Both the position numbers and the translations under genes were made by a program. Positions 7,685 to 16,038 of a DNA stretch of 35,198 nucleotides are shown here, piece by piece (positions within the stretch are counted from its first letter, which is position 1; the number at the start of each line of letters is the position of its first letter). The notes under the pieces were generated by a model. That model saw nothing but the letters and a program-made list of their open reading frames with translations, was not told where the DNA came from and ran no database searches. Source of the stretch: Campylobacterales bacterium (GTDB lineage: Bacteria > Campylobacterota > Campylobacteria > Campylobacterales > Sulfurovaceae); assembly GCA_024279555.1 (NCBI GenBank), contig JAJRRK010000071.1:1-35198 (forward strand), read 5' to 3'.

Positions 7685-8517
7685 AGACCGTACTGATCAA
7701 AACACACGAGGCATGGCTGGAGATGCTCATGGCAGGGTTCATGAGCCATACGCAGAACAAGCAGGTGCTCTTTGATTTTTCTGACATACTGTTCCGTCAC
7801 TTCACATGGGTAGAACAGGAGTTGATCCGTTCGGGTGAAGCATACGACTACAACAGAGACAATATTCCCATTAAAGTAGAACGGTTGAGCCATATGCTCA
7901 AAGCGATCATCTCCCGCCTGCTTGAACTGGAACTTCAGCTTGTAGGCATGGAGAACAAAGCCTTGGCATCTCGCATCAGAACAGACATTACTTACATGGT
8001 CGATGTACTGCATGAGATGAATGATGAAGTGATCACGGCGTTCAATATGGAGCGGAAACTCCCCGGCATCGAACTGACAGAAGAGGCCACAGACGCTTTG
8101 ACTCTCTTTTTGTTCGATGAGAGTTATAAAGAGTATGAGCTCATCATGATTTACAACTATCTCAAGGCACACAGTGACGATGCGTTCCTCAACCGCATCT
8201 TCCAGATACTCATCGACGAGAGTGTGTTCCATTTGCGACAGTTTGGCGACATGATGGCGAAAATGGGCATACTTGCCGTGCCGAGGGTCGTAATGCGCGA
8301 GCTCTATGAAGTTGAAGATGTCGTAGCGTTCCTCAAAGCCGGTATTGAAGAGGAACTTGCCGCCAAAGATGAGTGCAAGAAGCTCTCCGAAGCGGTTGCA
8401 AAGGACTCCAAGCAACTGGCGAAGTTCTTTGACTTCATCAACTATCAGGAGAACTACCATATAGAGTTGATGACCGAAGCACTGGCACACTACAGTAAAA
8501 AGGAAGAGAATGGGTAA
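7681..8517 (+). CDS. Putative ferritin-like/helical iron-binding protein
   Basis: A 278-residue, strongly helical soluble protein with no signal peptide or membrane segment. I do not recognise a named family. Several helices carry carboxylates and histidines in patterns like diiron four-helix bundles: H40 and E45 in the first half, then E153 (Y-E-L-I-M-I-Y), E180-x3-H184 (D-E-S-V-F-H), E223-E-E225 and E257-N-Y-H260 (an ExxH pair). The two halves could be two helical bundles. Overlap by ATGA with the NifU-like gene suggests a joint role in iron or Fe-S handling, but that is inference. It overlaps the psd gene by 8 bp. Confidence 0.6.
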   Translation: MKTVLIKTHEAWLEMLMAGFMSHTQNKQVLFDFSDILFRHFTWVEQELIRSGEAYDYNRDNIPIKVERLSHMLKAIISRLLELELQLVGMENKALASRIRTDITYMVDVLHEMNDEVITAFNMERKLPGIELTEEATDALTLFLFDESYKEYELIMIYNYLKAHSDDAFLNRIFQILIDESVFHLRQFGDMMAKMGILAVPRVVMRELYEVEDVVAFLKAGIEEELAAKDECKKLSEAVAKDSKQLAKFFDFINYQENYHIELMTEALAHYSKKEENG

Positions 8518-9328
8518 AAAGCACTTTACCTCCGTGGTTTCATCGTATTTTGGCACATTCGCCTCCAAACGATTTCCCTCTATCATTCAGCATATCATCA
8601 ACAGCAGCTATGTGAAGCTTATGGGGCTTGATATGTCCGAGTTCAGAGAGCCTGCAAGTTATGAGACACTCAATGCGCTCTTTACCCGTCCACTAGAAGT
8701 CCCCCGTCCGCTTCCCGAAGACCCGCGCGCGCTTATCAGCGGTGTGGATGCGCTTGTGACAGATTATGGAACGGTCAGTGAGGGGAAAGCCTACCAGATC
8801 AAAGGAATGTCCTATAGTATAGATCGGCTCTTTGGGGAGTACCACAAAGCCGCTGCAGAGTGGATGGAGGGCGGAACGTTTATGAACTTCTATCTCTCAC
8901 CAAAGGACTACCACCGTTACCATATGCCCTTTGGTCTGAAGATACATTCGCTCACCCATATTCCCGGGAAGCTCTATCCGGTCAATTTTCCGCTCTTGCG
9001 CAACAAGCAGGATCTTTTCATTGAGAATGAGAGGGTGATCATCGAGTGTGAGGACGAAAAGGGTCGTATGCATATACTGGTGCTTGTCGGTGCGCTCAAT
9101 GTCGGCAAGATGGTCGTGACATTTGAGCCACGGGTCAATACCAACTCGGATATCACCGAGCCGCAGCACTATACCTATGAAGATCTAACGCTTGAGAGAG
9201 GAGTACTTTTGGGCTGGTTTGAGATGGGCTCTACACTTTTGCATTTTGCGCAAAAAGATGCCGTTGTGATAGAGCTTGCCATCAATCAGAAGGTCAAGTT
9301 TACCGATGTGATCGGAAGTGTGAAATAG
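8510..9328 (+). CDS. psd: Phosphatidylserine decarboxylase proenzyme
   Basis: A 272-residue proenzyme that converts phosphatidylserine to phosphatidylethanolamine at the inner membrane. It should self-cleave within M-G240-S241-T (the usual L-G-S-T), turning Ser241 into the pyruvoyl cofactor of the alpha chain. The catalytic Asp lies in S-G-V-D80 (usual S-P-x-D-G) and the conserved histidines in Y-H135-R-Y-H138-M-P. Length fits the short epsilonproteobacterial form. The start overlaps the preceding gene by 8 bp. GAAGAG lies just upstream, making translational coupling likely. Confidence 0.93.
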   Translation: MGKKHFTSVVSSYFGTFASKRFPSIIQHIINSSYVKLMGLDMSEFREPASYETLNALFTRPLEVPRPLPEDPRALISGVDALVTDYGTVSEGKAYQIKGMSYSIDRLFGEYHKAAAEWMEGGTFMNFYLSPKDYHRYHMPFGLKIHSLTHIPGKLYPVNFPLLRNKQDLFIENERVIIECEDEKGRMHILVLVGALNVGKMVVTFEPRVNTNSDITEPQHYTYEDLTLERGVLLGWFEMGSTLLHFAQKDAVVIELAINQKVKFTDVIGSVK

Positions 9329-9358
9329 ATATTATAAAATATTAAAAGGATTTTCAAG

Positions 9359-10291
9359 ATGTTGACTGTCAAAGAGATACAGGAATATGCACAGATACGC
9401 ACCAAAGCAAGGGCTTACCTGTGTTACATCCTAAGCAGAAATATCGCCCACAGTATCGGTAAAGAAGAGGGTGTAACCCTCGATATGGTCATTGGAAAGA
9501 TCAAGAATCTTCAGGAAGTCATACCGCTGGCGGAAGTGATCTATGCGCTTGACGGCAACGGTATTCAGATTACCGAGAATATCTCTTCCAATCCAAAACT
9601 CAACGGTATCGGAAAGGGGGAAGACAGAAGCGACCGTGCCTATTACTACCGTACGCTCAAAGAACACCGCTGTATTCTGACCGATCCTTATCCGTCACTG
9701 GAGACGAATGAGTTGGTGGTCACGGCATCGTTCCCTATTTACGATACGAACAACCGTCTCGTTGCGATCATTTGTGTGGATATTACGCTTAAAAACATTC
9801 TGAGAATGATACACCCGAGCTCTGTTGACTCCAATTTCGGTGTGGCGAGTAAATGGGTCTATGCGGCGTTCTCCGTTGCACTCATGGGGGTAGCACTTTT
9901 ACTTTTCATTAAGGGAATCGCGAGTTTCCTGCATTTTGGCATAAATATTTCCAACATCGACATCAACGAGGTGTTCAAGTCCACCATTTTGCTGACACTC
10001 TCTCTTGCCATTGCTGACCTGGTCAAGGCGATCATGCTCGAAGAGGTACTCGGACGGGAGAAGAAGCACGGTGTAACCGAAGACGAGACCCACCAGACGA
10101 TGGTGAAGTTCCTCGGCTCGATCATCATTGCGCTCTCCATCGAAGCGTTGATGTTGGTATTCAAGTCCGCACTCATCGACCCGACCAAGATCGAGTATGC
10201 GGTCTATCTGATTGTGGGGGTCTCTTTCCTGCTGGTGAGTCTGTCCCTTTATATCAAGTTCAGCCGTCCTGATGCAAAGCATAAAAAGTAA
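9359..10291 (+). CDS. PDC/Cache sensor-like membrane protein
   Basis: A 310-residue protein. Residues about 20-160 resemble a PDC (Cache) ligand-binding domain: an N-terminal helix, D-G-N-G-I-Q-I-T, then R-S-D-R-A-Y-Y-Y and P-Y-P-S-L, and a second strand set ending V-A-I-I-C-V-D-I-T-L. It is followed by four predicted membrane helices (about 165-190, 207-228, 250-272 and 278-302). There is no kinase, HAMP, methyl-accepting or cyclase domain. Unlike typical receptors, no transmembrane helix precedes the PDC domain, so it may be cytoplasmic. Similar proteins occur across Campylobacterota without a known function. AAAAGGA precedes the ATG. Probably in the psd operon. Confidence 0.7.
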   Translation: MLTVKEIQEYAQIRTKARAYLCYILSRNIAHSIGKEEGVTLDMVIGKIKNLQEVIPLAEVIYALDGNGIQITENISSNPKLNGIGKGEDRSDRAYYYRTLKEHRCILTDPYPSLETNELVVTASFPIYDTNNRLVAIICVDITLKNILRMIHPSSVDSNFGVASKWVYAAFSVALMGVALLLFIKGIASFLHFGINISNIDINEVFKSTILLTLSLAIADLVKAIMLEEVLGREKKHGVTEDETHQTMVKFLGSIIIALSIEALMLVFKSALIDPTKIEYAVYLIVGVSFLLVSLSLYIKFSRPDAKHKK

Positions 10292-10298
10292 ATAGCCG

Positions 10299-10931
10299 AT
10301 GGTAAACAAAGAACTGATCATCTTCGATATGGACGGGACGCTGGTGAATTCATCGATCACCATCGCCAACGCCATCAATTATGTGCGAAAGCAGCTTGGT
10401 TTCGAGCCGATGGATGCTGCATACATTCTTTCAAAGGTCAATGACCACACCATCAACCCCGCACAGCTCTTCTACCACACAAAAACCTTCGAGCGCGACC
10501 ATGAGCGGTGGTTCTCCGAGTACTACACACGGCACCATGACAAAGAATTGGTGCTTTACAACGGCATCGAAGCGTTGCTGCAGGAGCTCAAACACAAGGG
10601 ATTCAAACTGGCCGTAGCGACCAATGCCTACCGCCGTTCTACCATCGAGTCGCTCACCCATCTTGGCATCTATGTCTACTTCGATGCCATCGCCTGCTAC
10701 GATGATGTCCATAAAGGTAAGCCCTATCCCGATATGCTGTTGAAACTGTTGAAAGAGTTGAATGTCCCCAAAGAAAAAGCGCTCTTCATCGGAGATGGTC
10801 CCCGGGATGAGCAGGCGGCAAAACGCGCCGGCATAGACTACATCATGGTCGATTGGGGTTTTACCGACCACGCCGAGGACAAAAAAGTGGTGACGAGTGT
10901 GGAAGAGCTGAGAAAGATCCTGCTGGGTTAG
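10299..10931 (+). CDS. HAD-superfamily hydrolase, phosphoglycolate-phosphatase-like
   Basis: A 210-residue cytosolic phosphatase of the HAD superfamily. Motif I is F-D10-M-D12-G-T, motif II the A-T-N segment near 106-108, motif III the conserved Lys of H-K-G-K-P-Y-P, and motif IV G-D-G-P-R-D. The alpha-helical cap lies between motifs I and II, typical of Gph-like phosphatases. Substrate cannot be assigned: phosphoglycolate, pyrophosphate and other small phosphates are all handled by this class. It follows the PDC gene by 7 bp and its stop overlaps the convergent gene by 4 bp. Confidence 0.85.
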   Translation: MVNKELIIFDMDGTLVNSSITIANAINYVRKQLGFEPMDAAYILSKVNDHTINPAQLFYHTKTFERDHERWFSEYYTRHHDKELVLYNGIEALLQELKHKGFKLAVATNAYRRSTIESLTHLGIYVYFDAIACYDDVHKGKPYPDMLLKLLKELNVPKEKALFIGDGPRDEQAAKRAGIDYIMVDWGFTDHAEDKKVVTSVEELRKILLG

Positions 10932-11260
10932 ATGTCATCCCTGTAGACATCGGTGATATCAAAGTCATAGTCGGGTTCTATGGCAGGGACATCAGGCAGG
11001 GAGTCTGGGTCAACCTCATGGGCTTTGAGATCGTACTCGTCCCCCTGATAGAACTTCTGCTCTTTGGCATACTTTTTTTCACGTTCCATCTGCTCTTTGA
11101 TCTTGGCTTCTATCTTTTTCTTCTTTTCGGCAGCGTTCTCTTCTTTTTTGGGTTTGGTTGTATTGGTCTCTTTGGTCTGCTTGGCTGTAGCATTTGTCTC
11201 GGCGGCAGGCAGTGTAGTCACAGATAGCAGTGCGGCAAGGATGAGAGGAGTGTATTTCAT
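10928..11260 (-). CDS. Small exported Lys/Glu-rich protein
   Basis: A 110-residue protein with a signal peptide (about 1-20, L-P-A-A-E). A highly charged Lys/Glu/Thr-rich segment (about 22-72) should be a coiled coil or single helix. The acidic C-terminus is rich in Asp and Pro (D-P-D-S-L-P-D-V-P, ending Y-R-D-D-I). Not recognised. AAGGTC 6 bp before the ATG supports the start. It is likely periplasmic. Its stop overlaps that of the HAD gene by 4 bp. Confidence 0.7.
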   Translation of the reverse strand: MKYTPLILAALLSVTTLPAAETNATAKQTKETNTTKPKKEENAAEKKKKIEAKIKEQMEREKKYAKEQKFYQGDEYDLKAHEVDPDSLPDVPAIEPDYDFDITDVYRDDI

Positions 11261-11379
11261 AAATTGACCTTATGAATATAATTTGTATACATTATACATT
11301 AAAAAGGATGCTTTTTCAAGAATCACTGGGTAATTTAGGAAGATTATACCATTCATTAGGTAAATCGGGTTTATTACGC

Positions 11380-11537
11380 TATACTGCCACTCTAATTGAA
11401 GCGCCTATCGGTCAGCACTTTCTTTTTTAGAGCACATGAATCATCTTCTGCTCCACACTATCAATCACACAACTCAGCCTGGGACCGACCCGGAAATACT
11501 TCGGTAGGTTTTGTTTATATTACAAGGCAAACTATTT
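11380..11537 (+). promoter_or_regulatory. Predicted promoter and structured leader of the DEAD-box helicase gene
   Basis: TATACT at 11380-11385 could be a -10 box, giving a leader of about 145 nt. Within it GAGCA (11430-11434) pairs with TGCTC (11449-11453). GACCGA (11483-11488) can pair either with TCGGTC at 11408-11413 or, less one base pair, with TCGGT at 11501-11505; the two options exclude each other. Long structured leaders are known for cold-induced DEAD-box helicase genes, but no function is shown here. Confidence 0.35.
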
Positions 11538-12794
11538 ATGCAAACATTTCAAGAACTCAAACTCAACGACGCACTCCTCAAAGCGGTAAAAGCAGAGGGG
11601 TATACCACACCCACACCCATTCAGGCACAGGCGATCCCTACGATTATAGCGGGAAAAGACGTACTGGCTGCAGCACAGACAGGTACGGGGAAGACAGCCG
11701 GTTTCACACTGCCGCTACTGCAGAGGCTTTCAACCACTGCTCCCAAAATGAAGAAACTTCAGATCCGTGCACTGGTACTTACCCCGACTCGGGAACTCGC
11801 CGCACAAGTACATGAGAGTTTCAAGACCTACGGCAAACACCTGCCGTTCAAGAGTATGGTCATCTACGGTGGGGTAGGTGTCAACCCGCAGCTGGCACAG
11901 CTGAGAAAAGGGGTCGACGTGGTCATTGCCACACCGGGAAGACTACTGGACATCGCAGGGCAGCGGGGTATCGACTTCTCCGCACTGGAAACACTGGTAC
12001 TTGATGAGGCGGACCGTATGCTTGACATGGGATTCATCCACGATATCAAAAAGCTGATGAAACTGATGCCCAAAGAGCGTCAGACGCTGCTTTTTTCCGC
12101 GACCTTCTCCAAAGAGATCAAAGCGCTCGCTTCCGGACTGCTCAAAGATCCTCAACTGATCGAAGTGGCACGGGAGAACACTACCGCTGCGAAGATCAGC
12201 CAGGTGGTACACCATGTGGACAAGAGCCGTAAACGGGAATTGCTCGCGCAGCTCATCAAAACGAAGAACTGGGAGCAGGTACTGGTCTTTACCCGTACCA
12301 AACACGGAGCGAACAAACTGACCAAGCAGTTGGAGGACTCCGGCATCCGGGCGGCTGCCATCCACGGGAACAAGAGTCAGGGGGCACGTACCAAGGCTTT
12401 GGCTGAATTCAAATCAGGCAAGATACGTGTACTGGTAGCTACAGACATCGCCGCGCGTGGTATCGACATAGACCAGCTGCCGCATGTGGTCAACTACGAG
12501 CTCCCCAATGTGGCGGAAGACTACGTACACCGTATAGGGCGTACCGGCAGAGCAGGGCAGAGCGGTGAGGCGGTCTCACTGGTCTGTGTGGACGAGCATA
12601 AACTGCTGCAGGACATCGAGCGTTTCACCAAACAGAAGATAGAGAAGGTGGAGATAGAAGCGTTCAGACCTGACCCGAGCATTAAAGCCGAACCGATCCA
12701 GAACGGTAGAGGAGGAAAGTCAAGAGGAAGAAGCGGCGGCTCTTCTCCACGTAACGGAAGACAGGGGAGCAGAAGGCAATCTCAGACAAGATAG
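11538..12794 (+). CDS. ATP-dependent RNA helicase, DEAD-box, RhlE-type
   Basis: A 418-residue DEAD-box helicase that remodels RNA or ribosome intermediates. All motifs are present: Q motif (F-Q-E-L near 4-7 with P-T-P-I-Q), Walker A A-Q-T-G-T-G-K-T (46-53), P-T-R-E-L-A, T-P-G-R, D156-E-A-D, S-A-T, A-R-G-I-D and H-R-I-G-R-T-G-R. The short basic, Gly/Arg/Ser-rich tail (about 392-418) is typical of RhlE and probably binds RNA. The ATG at 11538 gives the standard family N-terminus; an in-frame TTG at 11511 would add nine unconserved residues. It is a single gene with its own promoter. Confidence 0.93.
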   Translation: MQTFQELKLNDALLKAVKAEGYTTPTPIQAQAIPTIIAGKDVLAAAQTGTGKTAGFTLPLLQRLSTTAPKMKKLQIRALVLTPTRELAAQVHESFKTYGKHLPFKSMVIYGGVGVNPQLAQLRKGVDVVIATPGRLLDIAGQRGIDFSALETLVLDEADRMLDMGFIHDIKKLMKLMPKERQTLLFSATFSKEIKALASGLLKDPQLIEVARENTTAAKISQVVHHVDKSRKRELLAQLIKTKNWEQVLVFTRTKHGANKLTKQLEDSGIRAAAIHGNKSQGARTKALAEFKSGKIRVLVATDIAARGIDIDQLPHVVNYELPNVAEDYVHRIGRTGRAGQSGEAVSLVCVDEHKLLQDIERFTKQKIEKVEIEAFRPDPSIKAEPIQNGRGGKSRGRSGGSSPRNGRQGSRRQSQTR

Positions 12795-12801
12795 TCTGGC
12801 G

Positions 12802-13936
12802 CTACTCCTCTTTAAATTCTATCTCTTCCTCTTCCGCCTGCTTCTTGGCGGTATATTCAGCACTCAGCGTAAACATCAATTTTAGATCGGCAGGGCTTGT
12901 TGCATACTGATAAGCCTGTGCCTCGGTGATCTTGTCGGCAAGTGTCAGCTCGAAAAGCGCACGGTTGAAACTGACAGAACCAAAGCTGATACTCTCTTTC
13001 TCGATCGCATCGGGGATCTCGTTGTCTCTGTGGCTTCGTATGAGCTCCTGCACAAGCGGTGACTTGAACATCATCTCTACTGCCGGTATCATGTTACCGT
13101 CGGTTCCTTCGATCAGACGCTGTGAGATCGTCGCCTCGAGTGTTGATGCCAGTACGAGCCGGACACGGTTCTGCTCACTGGTGGGGAAAAGCCCAATAAG
13201 CCTGTCGATAGTCTCTTGTGCATTCAGGGTATGCATGGTAGAGAAGACCAGGTGTCCCGTGTTGACCGCTTGGACGATCGCTTCGGCTGTCGCCATATCT
13301 CGTACTTCTCCGACCATGATGATATCCGGATCTTCACGCATTGCTGCACGCAGTGCTCTGGCAAAACTGTGTGTATGGGTTCCCAGTTCACGCTGTTCTA
13401 TGATGGACTTCTGATCATGAAATACATACTCGACAGGATCTTCTATGGTGATGATGTGGCGTGGATGTTTGGCATTGATATTCTCCAATATCGTCGCCAG
13501 TGTCGTTGTCTTACCGCTTCCTGTTGTTCCGGTCACAAGAACCAGTCCACGCCGCAGGTCGACAAGCTTTTTGAGTGCAGAGGGGAGGTTCATCTCTTCA
13601 AATGTCTTGATGATATCGGGAATGAGTCGGAAGGCAATAGCTATCCCGTTGACATGTAGAAAGATATTGAAACGGAACCGGTAATGGTTATCCAGTTTGT
13701 AGGCACCGTCATATTCACGTTTTTTCATGAATGTCTCATAGGTGTCTCCGGTTAGAAGTTCGACAAGATCTATGAGTGTCTTTTCACTGGCAATCTCTTC
13801 TGAAAGTTTGACAATATCACTCTTAAGCCGGGCATGCAGCGGACTATTGCTTTTTGATGTGCAGATCAGCCCCTTCGATCGATATGAGCATATAGAGCCA
13901 GCGGTCAAGTATCTCTTTGGTCTTCATGTTTGTCAT
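12802..13936 (-). pseudogene. PilT-type secretion/twitching ATPase gene with a frameshift near its 5' end
   Basis: The downstream frame encodes a near-complete PilT/GspE-family ATPase: Walker A G-T-T-G-S-G-K-T-T-T, Asp box I-T-I-E-D-P-V-E-Y, Walker B region I-I-M-V-G-E-V-R-D, His box S-T-M-H-T-L, and a PilT-like C-terminal segment (V-Q-E-L-I-R). The N-terminus lies in another frame: ATG at 13936 with AAGGA 7 bp upstream encodes M-T-N-M-K-T-K-E-I-L-D-R-W-L, then I-E-G-A-D-L-H-I-K, the expected PilT start, and stops after 31 codons. The two parts join if the A5 run (T5 on the plus strand, 13851-13855) had four A. Either the gene is inactivated or the sequence has an indel error. The ATG at 13908 of the long frame is out of frame with the real N-terminus. 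Intact, it would power pilus retraction or a related secretion system. Confidence 0.8.
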
Positions 13937-14059
13937 CTCTCCGTCCTTTTTTGTGGTCTTTTTACTATCATAACGAAATTTTCTGATCAATGTAAAGCTT
14001 TCTTTCCGAAAATACAAAAGAAGATATAATACAGAATAAAAAGATGAGGAGGCAGAAAA

Positions 14060-14824
14060 ATGCAGGACCGTTATGTAGCCGATGTCGGTGATTTTGGTAA
14101 ATTTCAGCTCTTTCGCTATCTTTTCCATCATTCACAGAGTCCGCTTGACGGTAAGGGACTTGCACAGATCTGGTTCTTGCATAAAGGGGAGGGGGAGCGT
14201 AACAACGATGGTCGGTACATCGATTACTTCGAGCGTATGAGTGGTACAGATGAGTACCTTGAACACTCACTGATGGATCTACTCATGCGTGGCAGACGTG
14301 AAGTCGAAGAGCTTGAACGTCTCAAGCTACTGCCCAATGCAACATTTTTCTACGATGAAGTGCCAAGACCCTATGAAGACAGGCTGTCATGGTTTGAACG
14401 GGCACTCTGGTTCGCGCACAAAAGCGATGTAGTGGCTGTGGCACCGGACAATGGTATGGCACTGCGCTGCCTCAGAAGTGAAGGGCGTTTTGAAATGCTG
14501 CACGCAGACCGTGACTACCGCCAAAAGGTCTATCCGCAGAAATATATCTTTGCTGATGAAATAGGGCGCTTGTTCAGTCTGCCAACGACTGAAATACTCA
14601 TTGTTTACCAACATCTTGGACGCTGTATGAGCCATGAGCGCCAGACTACAGTACTCAAAGAGCAGCTTTCACAAACCTATCGTCATGTTGCGGCGATCAA
14701 GCATACCCCCTATAGTCCGCGTGTTTTTTTCTTTCTTTGTAAAAGTGAGATCATTCTTGAGAACCTTCAGTACCGTTTGGATCAGTTCACAGAAGAGTAT
14801 GGTACATTTTGGAAATGTTGTTAA
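14060..14824 (+). CDS. Uncharacterised protein with N-terminal V-G-D-F-G-K motif
   Basis: A 254-residue soluble protein. The N-terminus D-R-Y-V-A-D-V-G-D-F-G-K-F matches, from memory, a family of uncharacterised proteins found sporadically in many bacteria and often near mobile or defence genes. Other family-like points are W-F-L-H near 38-41, N-N-D-G-R-Y near 48-53, and a central D-N-G (A-P-D-N-G, about 132-136, where other members often have D-P-D-N-G). No signal peptide, membrane helix or recognised catalytic motif. GAGGAGG lies about 7 bp before the ATG. It is divergent from the pilT-like gene. Confidence 0.7.
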   Translation: MQDRYVADVGDFGKFQLFRYLFHHSQSPLDGKGLAQIWFLHKGEGERNNDGRYIDYFERMSGTDEYLEHSLMDLLMRGRREVEELERLKLLPNATFFYDEVPRPYEDRLSWFERALWFAHKSDVVAVAPDNGMALRCLRSEGRFEMLHADRDYRQKVYPQKYIFADEIGRLFSLPTTEILIVYQHLGRCMSHERQTTVLKEQLSQTYRHVAAIKHTPYSPRVFFFLCKSEIILENLQYRLDQFTEEYGTFWKCC

Positions 14825-14883
14825 CATCCAATTAATACAATACCAGTATTATGCATGTACACCAAACATAAAAAAGGAATATA

Positions 14884-15480
14884 ATGATGATCAAAAAAAT
14901 AACACTAGCCTCGGTAGCGGCACTGGCGCTGATGACCGTGTCGGCTCAGGCAGAGATGAAATGCCAGGCAGGAAAATGCGGTGGAGCAATGATGCAAAAG
15001 GGTAAAGCGTCTGCTAATCCTAAAGCGATGAAAATGCGCAAGAAGCGTATGGGGTCGCCATTTCTAATCAAGCATGGTTTGCCACATTATACAAAGATGC
15101 TCATGAAAAGCTGGGACGATCCAAGGCTCAACCTAACTGAAACACAGAAGAACAAGCTTCTGGAAGTACGAAAAGCGACGATGGGCAGTGTTGGGAAACT
15201 CAAGCCTGAAGTCATGACACTACGCAAAGAGATCATTGCCTCCAGCAGAGCGGGTGCCAAGGCAGAGGAACTTAAAGCAAAGGTAGAAAAACTTGCTCAT
15301 CTCGAAGCCGAAGCGACCATGACACACCTCAAGTGTATTGAAGACACCAAAGCGGTATTGAGCAAAGAGCAGATAGCATACCTTATGCAGCAGCAGAAAA
15401 TAAAACATCAGAAGCGTAAAGCCATGATGCAAAAGAAAGGTATGAAGTGTGCAGCCGGTAAATGCGGCGGTGCCAAATAG
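14884..15480 (+). CDS. Spy/CpxP-like periplasmic protein flanked by two K-C-x-A-G-K-C-G-G motifs
   Basis: A 198-residue exported protein with signal peptide 1-23 (A-Q-A/E). The central part (about 70-175) is helical, with two LTxxQ-like motifs (L84-T-E-T-Q88 and L159-S-K-E-Q163) as in the metal- and stress-linked chaperones Spy and CpxP. The mature N-terminus carries K-C27-Q-A-G-K-C32-G-G and the extreme C-terminus K-C189-A-A-G-K-C194-G-G. These copies and the many Met/Lys residues suggest metal (copper or zinc) binding or disulfide pairing between ends. There is also an internal Cys151. AAGGA precedes the ATG by 5 bp. Role inferred: periplasmic metal or envelope stress. Confidence 0.72.
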   Translation: MMIKKITLASVAALALMTVSAQAEMKCQAGKCGGAMMQKGKASANPKAMKMRKKRMGSPFLIKHGLPHYTKMLMKSWDDPRLNLTETQKNKLLEVRKATMGSVGKLKPEVMTLRKEIIASSRAGAKAEELKAKVEKLAHLEAEATMTHLKCIEDTKAVLSKEQIAYLMQQQKIKHQKRKAMMQKKGMKCAAGKCGGAK

Positions 15481-15488
15481 GGTACTCT

Positions 15489-15505
15489 TATAGTAGGGTA
15501 CTATA
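15489..15505 (+). terminator. Short perfect hairpin after the Spy-like gene
   Basis: TATAGTA-GGG-TACTATA forms a 7-bp stem with a 3-nt loop, 8 bp after the stop. It lacks a U-tract and is AT-rich, so it may be a weak attenuator, an mRNA 3' stabiliser or an operator rather than a strong terminator. Confidence 0.3.
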
Positions 15506-15570
15506 CAAAACGGTCTGATGTACCTCTGTGTGCATGTGACCGGCCATCATTCAGGTAGAAGGAGAAACAG

Positions 15571-16014
15571 ATGAACCGACACAATTTTATCGGTGTGACA
15601 CTTTTTGTCTCCATACTGGTATTCAACCCCGCTGTTGCACAGACCACAGAAGAGGCACGTACTCCCTATACGCTCAAACAAACACAGGTACTTTCCGAAC
15701 AGATCGCATCAGCACTGTACGATAAAGGACTTGAAGCCGAGGCCGCACAGAAGATTGCCAAAACATTCACCGCAACCAAAGAGCATGAGTTGGCGCAAAA
15801 GGTTCAGGTTTTTGTAGATCACTGTACAGAGATCACTCATGAACAAGTGCTTGCATATCTGGCAAATGAGGCCTTGCACCGAAACACTGTTTCTCTTGCA
15901 CGTTATGATGAACTGCTTCAGATATACAGTAAGATCACACAGCGTACAGCACCAAAAGATATACAAGCACAACTGCAAAAGATCGCTGCGCTCAACAGTC
16001 AGGCTTTCGGATAG
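15571..16014 (+). CDS. Exported helical protein of unknown function
   Basis: A 147-residue protein with a signal peptide (about 1-23, N-P-A-V-A-Q). The mature part is helical and contains a single Cys (about 90) in V-D-H-C-T-E-I-T. Not recognised. AAGGAG lies about 8 bp before the ATG. It follows the Spy-like gene by 90 bp on the same strand and ends in a strong hairpin, so the two may share a transcript and an envelope role. Confidence 0.7.
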   Translation: MNRHNFIGVTLFVSILVFNPAVAQTTEEARTPYTLKQTQVLSEQIASALYDKGLEAEAAQKIAKTFTATKEHELAQKVQVFVDHCTEITHEQVLAYLANEALHRNTVSLARYDELLQIYSKITQRTAPKDIQAQLQKIAALNSQAFG

Positions 16015-16038
16015 ATCATATCCGAAAGTTTCTCTTGT
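16004..16038 (+). terminator. Rho-independent terminator overlapping the stop codon
   Basis: CTTTCGGATA (16004-16013) pairs perfectly with TATCCGAAAG (16019-16028) around a 5-nt loop, followed by TTTCTCTTGT. The hairpin includes the TAG stop (16012-16014) of the preceding gene. Confidence 0.7.

Noticed and set aside
11437-11508. A 23-codon upstream ORF in the DEAD-box leader
   Set aside because: No Shine-Dalgarno precedes its ATG, the peptide is not recognisable as an attenuation leader, and conservation cannot be checked.
13841-13860. Programmed frameshifting in the pilT-like gene
   Set aside because: The needed shift is +1 at C-AAA-AAG, not a canonical -1 slippery heptamer, and no pausing structure or known +1 signal is present. 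A simple indel in the A5 run explains it better.
14884-16014. A bufferin-type copper peptide cluster
   Set aside because: The G-K-C-G motif is suggestive, but no DUF692/MNIO enzyme or DUF2063 partner is nearby, and the protein core is Spy-like.
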